Source: a virus. Taken from it: a stretch of DNA of 22,945 bases. Positions 18,502-22,945 of the stretch are shown one piece after another. The stretch is taken from positions 1 to 22,945 of the IMG/VR virus record IMGVR_UViG_3300006916_000420; one strand, 5' to 3'. The position numbers and the translations under genes are program-made. Position 1 is the stretch's first letter; every line of letters begins with the position of its first letter. The notes beneath the pieces were generated by a model. It did no database searches, had not been told where the DNA came from, and was given only the letters and a program-made list of their open reading frames with translations.

Positions 18502-21372
18502 ATGAACATGCAACAATTTTTCGAAAGGGTTTTACCTGAAGAAGAAAAAGGTAACTATTATTGTGTAACGCATTTTTCGAATACATTTCATAAGGGTACT
18601 GAGTTTAGAGAATCTAAACAAGATATCGTAGATATAGTAAAAGGTTGGGAAAACTCTAAAAATCCTCTCACTAGACAAACAGAGAAGTACATTGGTATGG
18701 CTTCTTTGAGTAGTAGTAAAGCACGCAATCAGCAAAATGCGGTGTCGAATAAATCATTGTTTATTGATATTGATTGTAAAGGTCTAACTACTGCTAAAGA
18801 GGATAAAGAGTATAACTACGATTCTAAAGAGAAAGCACTAAAAGATTTAAATAGATTTTTACAAGTGACAGGGTTACCAAAACCACTCATTTTAGATTCA
18901 GGATACGGACTACATGTACATTGGGTATTAAGTAAATCTATACCATCAGTAGAATGGAAAGCACTAGCAACTAGTTTAAAAAGATTAACCCATAAATATG
19001 ACCTACACAATGACAGAGGGCTATCAACTAACGAAGTTTGTCTTTTAAGGATACCTGAAACTCATAACTATAAAAACAAGGAGGACATAAAAGAAGTAAA
19101 AGTAATACAAGAGGGGGATATAACAGATGTAGATAAAATAGAACCTTTACTACAAGGCCCACGCAGTAGTGAAATAGTAGCTAAACTACAAGATAAAATA
19201 AAAGATTCTGCTACAACAATACTAGCGGCTACATCTCTCGGTGCAAATATTGATTTTTCTTTTAAGAAAATTGTAAATAGAAGTATGAATGGTACTGGCT
19301 GTAATCACATTAGATACATGTTAGAGAATCCTAACAAAGTTTCAGAACCATATTGGAGAGCAGGAATAAGCATAGCCGCTTTTTGTGTAGAAGAAGAGGA
19401 TGCAGTAAAACAATTATCAGAGGGGTATGCTAATTATGATGAAGCAGAAGCACTTGGTAAAATGGAAAGATTATTAAGCACAGGTGCATTTGCTTATAAG
19501 TGTACTTCTATTGATAGTATCGCCCCACCTGAAAACAAACACTTTTGTGTTAAATGTAAACATAAAGATAAAATTGGCTCACCTATAAAACTAGGTGCAG
19601 TATTACCCCAAGCACAGACAGCAAACAAAACTGTTACTGAAATAAACGCAGAGACAGAAGAAACAGTAACTTATAACATACCTAGTAATGAAGATTTACC
19701 TTTAGGGTATATGAATGGTAATACTGGTGCAGTATTAAAAGCAGGTGCAGATGAAGATTCAGACCCAATTCTAGTTTACCCCCAACCGTTATATGCAGTA
19801 AAAAGATTAGATGACCCCCTTGAAGGACAAGCACTTTGGGTTAGATTACATACTACTTTAGATGGTATTAGAGAGTTTATGATTCCTTATACAACTTTAT
19901 CCAGTACAGAAGAATGTAAAAAATTCTTGGCTGCCAAAGGGATACTCGCACCATTAGTAGGACAACAAAGAAGTATACAGCAGTATTTGATAGAGTACGC
20001 AAATCTGTTAAGAGATAAACAAAAACTAGAGGAGTTACATGTACAGTTTGGATGGAAAGAAGATTATAAAAAGTTTGTTATAGGTGTTAAAGAATTAGAT
20101 GGTGAGGGTATAAACTATACTCCACCCGCCAGTACAATGACTAATTTACTAGATAACTTTGAAAGAAAAGGTAGTTTAGAAGAATGGAAAAAGGTATTTA
20201 ATCTATACAATAAACCAGGATATGAACCACAAGCATTTACTTTGATGAGCGCATTTGGTTCTCCTTTGCTAGAATTTACCGATACCAAAGGAGTTATTAT
20301 TCATCTTACAAGTTCTGATTCAGGTGCGGGTAAGACTACGATACAGAGATTTATAAATAGTGTTTATGGTAATCCTGATATGGGTTTAAATCAGACTGAC
20401 ACTAGGTTATCTTCGTTTCATACTTTTGGTGTATTGCGTAATCTACCTTTTTGTATTGACGAGGTAACTAATATGGATGCATCTGATGCATCTGATTTAG
20501 CATATGCTATAACGCATGGTCGAGCAAGAAACAGAATGAGTGCATCATCTAATAAATTAAGAGAGAATAAATTTACTTGGAAATCTATTTTAGTTACTAC
20601 AGGTAATGCATCTTTCTACGATAAACTTGCTGAAAAAAGTCAGGCATCTGATGGAGAAATGATGAGGGTGTTTGAGATTAGAGTACCTTCTAATTCTTCT
20701 ACAGAAAGGCAAGATGATAGATTTAGTAATATAGGTAAAAACTATGGTTACGCAGGGGAAGTATATATACAACACGTTTTAAAAAATATAGATTCTGTTA
20801 AAAATAGAGTTATGGAGACAAGAGAAAAGCTACGAGTTAAATTAGGTCTGTCTAGTAAAGAAAGATTTTGGGCGGATACATTTACAGTTAATATAGTAGG
20901 TGGACAGTTAGCAAAAGAAGTAAATCTTCACAACTATGATATGGATAATATATCTCGATGGTTGCAAAGTGATATAAATACAGTTAGAAGAAAAACTACT
21001 ATATCTAAAGAAGACTTACTAGGACATATTGGCACTTATATAAATCAGCACTCTAACAATATCATAGTGATTAATGCTAAGAAGACTAATGGACTGCAAG
21101 AAGCACCTTTACGAGAACCTAAAGCCCAACTTTCTATAAGGATAGAGCCTGATACTGAAAGACTTTATTTTGCTGTTACTCATTTTAGGTCATGGTGCGC
21201 TAGAATGAGAGTTCCATATGCAGATGTTATAATAGAAGCGGAAAAGAGAGGGGTATTATTATCAACAAAGAAGAAAAGACTAGGCACAGGCTCTGAAATA
21301 CAGAGTGCTTCTGTGGGGGTAAACTGTCATGAATTTGACAGTTCTTTACTAATGTTAGACGATTTAGACTAG
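18502..21372 (+). CDS. primase-helicase fusion (AEP/RepB-like primase + DUF927-type ATPase)
   Basis: A 956-aa multidomain replication protein. The N-terminal primase-like part has FIDIDCKG (Asp89, Asp91), LDSGYGLHVHWVL (131-143, with His138 and His140) and LLRIPETHNYK (181-191), the archaeo-eukaryotic primase pattern seen in RepB-type primases. A Cys block with Cys334, Cys349 and Cys352 may bind zinc. The C-terminal ATPase resembles DUF927, with Walker A SDSGAGKTT (605-613), Walker B FCIDE (650-654) and ILVTTGNAS (696-704) as sensor. It probably unwinds and primes the phage DNA for the family A polymerase. ATG 18502 lies 12 bp after the HTH gene. Confidence 0.9.
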   Translation: MNMQQFFERVLPEEEKGNYYCVTHFSNTFHKGTEFRESKQDIVDIVKGWENSKNPLTRQTEKYIGMASLSSSKARNQQNAVSNKSLFIDIDCKGLTTAKEDKEYNYDSKEKALKDLNRFLQVTGLPKPLILDSGYGLHVHWVLSKSIPSVEWKALATSLKRLTHKYDLHNDRGLSTNEVCLLRIPETHNYKNKEDIKEVKVIQEGDITDVDKIEPLLQGPRSSEIVAKLQDKIKDSATTILAATSLGANIDFSFKKIVNRSMNGTGCNHIRYMLENPNKVSEPYWRAGISIAAFCVEEEDAVKQLSEGYANYDEAEALGKMERLLSTGAFAYKCTSIDSIAPPENKHFCVKCKHKDKIGSPIKLGAVLPQAQTANKTVTEINAETEETVTYNIPSNEDLPLGYMNGNTGAVLKAGADEDSDPILVYPQPLYAVKRLDDPLEGQALWVRLHTTLDGIREFMIPYTTLSSTEECKKFLAAKGILAPLVGQQRSIQQYLIEYANLLRDKQKLEELHVQFGWKEDYKKFVIGVKELDGEGINYTPPASTMTNLLDNFERKGSLEEWKKVFNLYNKPGYEPQAFTLMSAFGSPLLEFTDTKGVIIHLTSSDSGAGKTTIQRFINSVYGNPDMGLNQTDTRLSSFHTFGVLRNLPFCIDEVTNMDASDASDLAYAITHGRARNRMSASSNKLRENKFTWKSILVTTGNASFYDKLAEKSQASDGEMMRVFEIRVPSNSSTERQDDRFSNIGKNYGYAGEVYIQHVLKNIDSVKNRVMETREKLRVKLGLSSKERFWADTFTVNIVGGQLAKEVNLHNYDMDNISRWLQSDINTVRRKTTISKEDLLGHIGTYINQHSNNIIVINAKKTNGLQEAPLREPKAQLSIRIEPDTERLYFAVTHFRSWCARMRVPYADVIIEAEKRGVLLSTKKKRLGTGSEIQSASVGVNCHEFDSSLLMLDDLD

Positions 21373-21400
21373 TACGGACTAGTACGCATTAGTACGCATT
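21368..21400. repeat. 10-bp tandem repeat at the end of the primase gene
   Basis: Three copies of (A)(C/T)TAGTACG(C/G) at 21368, 21378 and 21388 and a partial fourth at 21398. The first overlaps the primase stop codon. The role is unknown. Confidence 0.9.
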
Positions 21401-21459
21401 GACCACCATTAGCAATCTATGTTACTCTACAGATAATGAATAAGTATCCCCTTAATCGT

Positions 21460-21516
21460 CCTAGGTCTTCTTTTCTAAAGTTCTCCTCTTCGCTAGGAGC
21501 TGGAACCGTAACCAGC
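21460..21516. other. structured non-coding segment between primase gene and convergent end
   Basis: Hairpin CTCCT (21483-21487)/AGGAG (21495-21499) adjoins hairpin GCTGG (21499-21503)/CCAGC (21512-21516). CCTAG (21460-21464) could instead pair with CTAGG (21493-21497), excluding the first hairpin. No T-run follows on the plus strand. I find no tRNA in the 152-bp gap. The segment could be an RNA-end, packaging or processing structure. Confidence 0.35.
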
Positions 21517-21524
21517 ACCCCTTT

Positions 21525-21710
21525 ATGAATAGAATATCAGAAGTGAAACTACATACATACAATGTATTAAAAGATATGGAAGTTGAAGCAAGAGATGTTC
21601 GTGATAAATTAAAAGAGCTACAACAAATAAAAGCAGATAAGGCTCAATCTCTTAGAGAGCAAAGTTTAAAAAGGGCGATAGCTGAAGATAGATTTGACGT
21701 AGAAGTTTAG
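21525..21710 (+). CDS. 61-aa charged helical hypothetical protein
   Basis: A 61-aa protein, nearly all helix-forming and highly charged (VEARDVRDKLKELQQIKADK...), a likely coiled coil. It has no proper ribosome site: the nearest AGGAG is 25 bases upstream and within a hairpin. It is the last rightward gene. Its TAG overlaps the stop of the leftward structural gene. It might be a genuine end-of-operon gene; the helix-biased composition argues for a real protein and the missing ribosome site against. Confidence 0.5.
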   Translation: MNRISEVKLHTYNVLKDMEVEARDVRDKLKELQQIKADKAQSLREQSLKRAIAEDRFDVEV

Positions 21711-22945
21711 TTTTCTAATTCTTTTTGTAGTTGTCTAAATTTAGCAGGGGTTATATTTAAACCTTTTAAACCAGCTGCATTATTTTTATATAAAAGCCTT
21801 CTTTTACTATTTATAGAGTCTGCTAAATTCTCCAATGTAATTCTATAAGCATAAGGCACAGTCCTATTAAACTCTACTATTTCCTCTCTAATTTTTTGCT
21901 TCTCCTCGGAGTCACCTGCTACTAGTGCATGGTAGTAATCTGTAAATAGGCTTGTTCTTTTATCAGCTAGTGATGTATCTATTTCGTATAATGCGTTTAT
22001 TATTTTATATTCCTCGTTGACTCTTTTTGGTGGGAGACCTAAAGCTGTAAGTGTTATTTCAAAGTTTGATAAGTTATCAACCCTCACCATACCTTTTGTA
22101 TTTTTTATTGCTTTATCATCTATCACATATTGAAGCGCTCTCGCCCCATATCGCACTTGGGAAAGAGGAATAAGTTTTTCTGCGGCTCTCATCCATTCTT
22201 TTTGCGCTATATACTCGCCACCTTTTTTAATATTGTCACCCATAGAGTAAAGTGGGCCAAGCACCGTTACAAGCACATTATATAAAGGGTCATCTTTACC
22301 CGCACCTCTAAAAGGCGCTTGTCCTAGACCTACTCTTGGAACCCAATCAATAGCTGTTGCTTGAGAAAGAGGGCCATTATAAATTATGTCTGCGAGTTGT
22401 TTTGGGAAGTTAGGGTCATTAGAAAATTTACCTGTAAAATCTTCTATTTTGTTTTTCATTTTAAGTTCAAAAGGTGTTTTTATAGTGTTTCCACTTATTA
22501 AATTTTTCCCATCATACAACATTTCTATTAACCACCAGAAAGGTAAACCAACTGAACCCGCAGTTGCTAAAGCAGCAAATGTATACCCTAACAACATTTT
22601 TCTACCTTCTTTTGCTAATTGGTCTTGTTGCTCTTTAGTAAGCCCCTCAAAGTCTTTACTATTTCTCCACCTATTCCAAGCAGACTTCCATAGATAAGTC
22701 ATGAACACCAAGTATTTTTTAAACATTAAAACTGTTCTACCAATTGAGCTTTTAAAAACTTTAGGTGCATTTGCATATGAATAGTCACCATGAGACCTAT
22801 CAGTCATGTAAGCAGCATACTCATAAGCGTTTTTAAATGGTTGCCCAGTTCTTAATTTATTCGGTTCACTCTTTGCTAGCCTGTAAGCTGCTAGAAACGT
22901 TACTTCTCTATTAACTTTTTCTGTTAGTTGAAATACGTTTGTTAA
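21707..22945 (-). CDS. C-terminal part of a large virion-type (PLxRFG-like) protein, cut by the window edge
   Basis: 412 residues are visible and the frame stays open through the right edge, so the true start lies beyond base 22945; an internal ATG at 22807 is not a convincing start. Features include an N-terminal visible helix region, a hydrophobic segment (about visible residues 117-144, MLLGYTFAALATAGSVGLPFWW...), and IPLSQVRYG (259-267), resembling the PLxRFG block found near the end of giant polyvalent phage proteins. These are often internal virion or ejection proteins. It ends in helical, charged sequence. It is the only minus-strand gene, indicating that the structural genes run leftward. 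Confidence 0.7.
   Translation of the reverse strand, partial: LTNVFQLTEKVNREVTFLAAYRLAKSEPNKLRTGQPFKNAYEYAAYMTDRSHGDYSYANAPKVFKSSIGRTVLMFKKYLVFMTYLWKSAWNRWRNSKDFEGLTKEQQDQLAKEGRKMLLGYTFAALATAGSVGLPFWWLIEMLYDGKNLISGNTIKTPFELKMKNKIEDFTGKFSNDPNFPKQLADIIYNGPLSQATAIDWVPRVGLGQAPFRGAGKDDPLYNVLVTVLGPLYSMGDNIKKGGEYIAQKEWMRAAEKLIPLSQVRYGARALQYVIDDKAIKNTKGMVRVDNLSNFEITLTALGLPPKRVNEEYKIINALYEIDTSLADKRTSLFTDYYHALVAGDSEEKQKIREEIVEFNRTVPYAYRITLENLADSINSKRRLLYKNNAAGLKGLNITPAKFRQLQKELEN

Noticed and set aside
21417-21518. Minus-strand GTG-started frame of 33 codons
   Set aside because: Reads like plausible protein, but it is short, lacks a clear ribosome site and covers the hairpin region; a TGA lies just upstream in frame.
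21373-21524. tRNA in the gap after the primase gene
   Set aside because: The hairpins do not form a cloverleaf and no T-loop GTTCRA sequence is present on either strand.
22386-22697. Plus-strand frame of 103 codons
   Set aside because: Lies wholly antisense to the leftward virion-type gene, whose frame has recognisable motifs.

Overview
The window looks like most of the early/replication half of a tailed double-stranded DNA phage genome. It is AT-rich (roughly one third G+C by eye) and very compact, with many ATGA, GTGA or TTGA start/stop overlaps and AGGAG-type ribosome sites. It has no rRNA, tRNA, CRISPR array or insertion sequence that I can see. The host cannot be read from the sequence. 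The promoters look like ordinary sigma-70 type promoters of a low-GC bacterium. The gene content (a Leu-type family A DNA polymerase, a primase-DUF927 fusion, VRR-NUC, DUF3310 and a large polyvalent virion protein) recalls marine podovirus-like phages; that is inference.

Layout. 1-600 is a non-coding control region: a 14-bp tandem repeat, then a large imperfect inverted repeat (arms 64-176 and 414-527) made of helically phased TGTTCC/GGAACA boxes around an AT-rich centre. It ends in a strong promoter (561-589) pointing right. 665-5002 holds small genes, tiny membrane proteins, a GP88-like cysteine protein with its partner, and several unknown genes. 5052-8715 is a three-gene cassette: a MoxR-like AAA+ ATPase, a metallopeptidase-like/VWA protein and an unknown 388-aa protein. 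8771-11321 is a run of about thirteen very small, mostly acidic, overlapping genes, with a VRR-NUC nuclease among them. 11237-21372 is the replication and recombination block: a Cys-motif protein, DNA polymerase A, DUF3310, a Cas4-like exonuclease, a degenerate HNH protein, an SNF2-type helicase, a coiled-coil protein, a Cys4 (candidate ssDNA-binding) protein, a small HTH protein and a primase-helicase. From the right edge leftwards, 22945-21707 is the C-terminal end of a large virion-type protein on the minus strand. It converges on the replication block and meets it at overlapping stop codons.

Two repeated control elements stand out. First, a GC-rich 16-bp palindrome (TGCCGACATGTCGGCA and variants) occurs 11 times between 532 and 10545 and not at all in the right half. 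It lies beside promoters, just upstream of start codons, or in frame inside genes. Second, a promoter type carrying AGTGTAAT just after the -35 box occurs three times. The same AGTGTAA sequence lies at the centre of the boxes in the inverted repeat, which suggests that one regulatory circuit links the origin-like region and the early promoters.

Functionally, transcription probably starts at 561, 1295, 4910 and 16906 and runs right. The polymerase, primase-helicase, SNF2 helicase, nucleases and Cys4 protein would replicate and recombine the phage genome. The small genes are candidates for host take-over or anti-defence factors, but none can be assigned a function from sequence alone.
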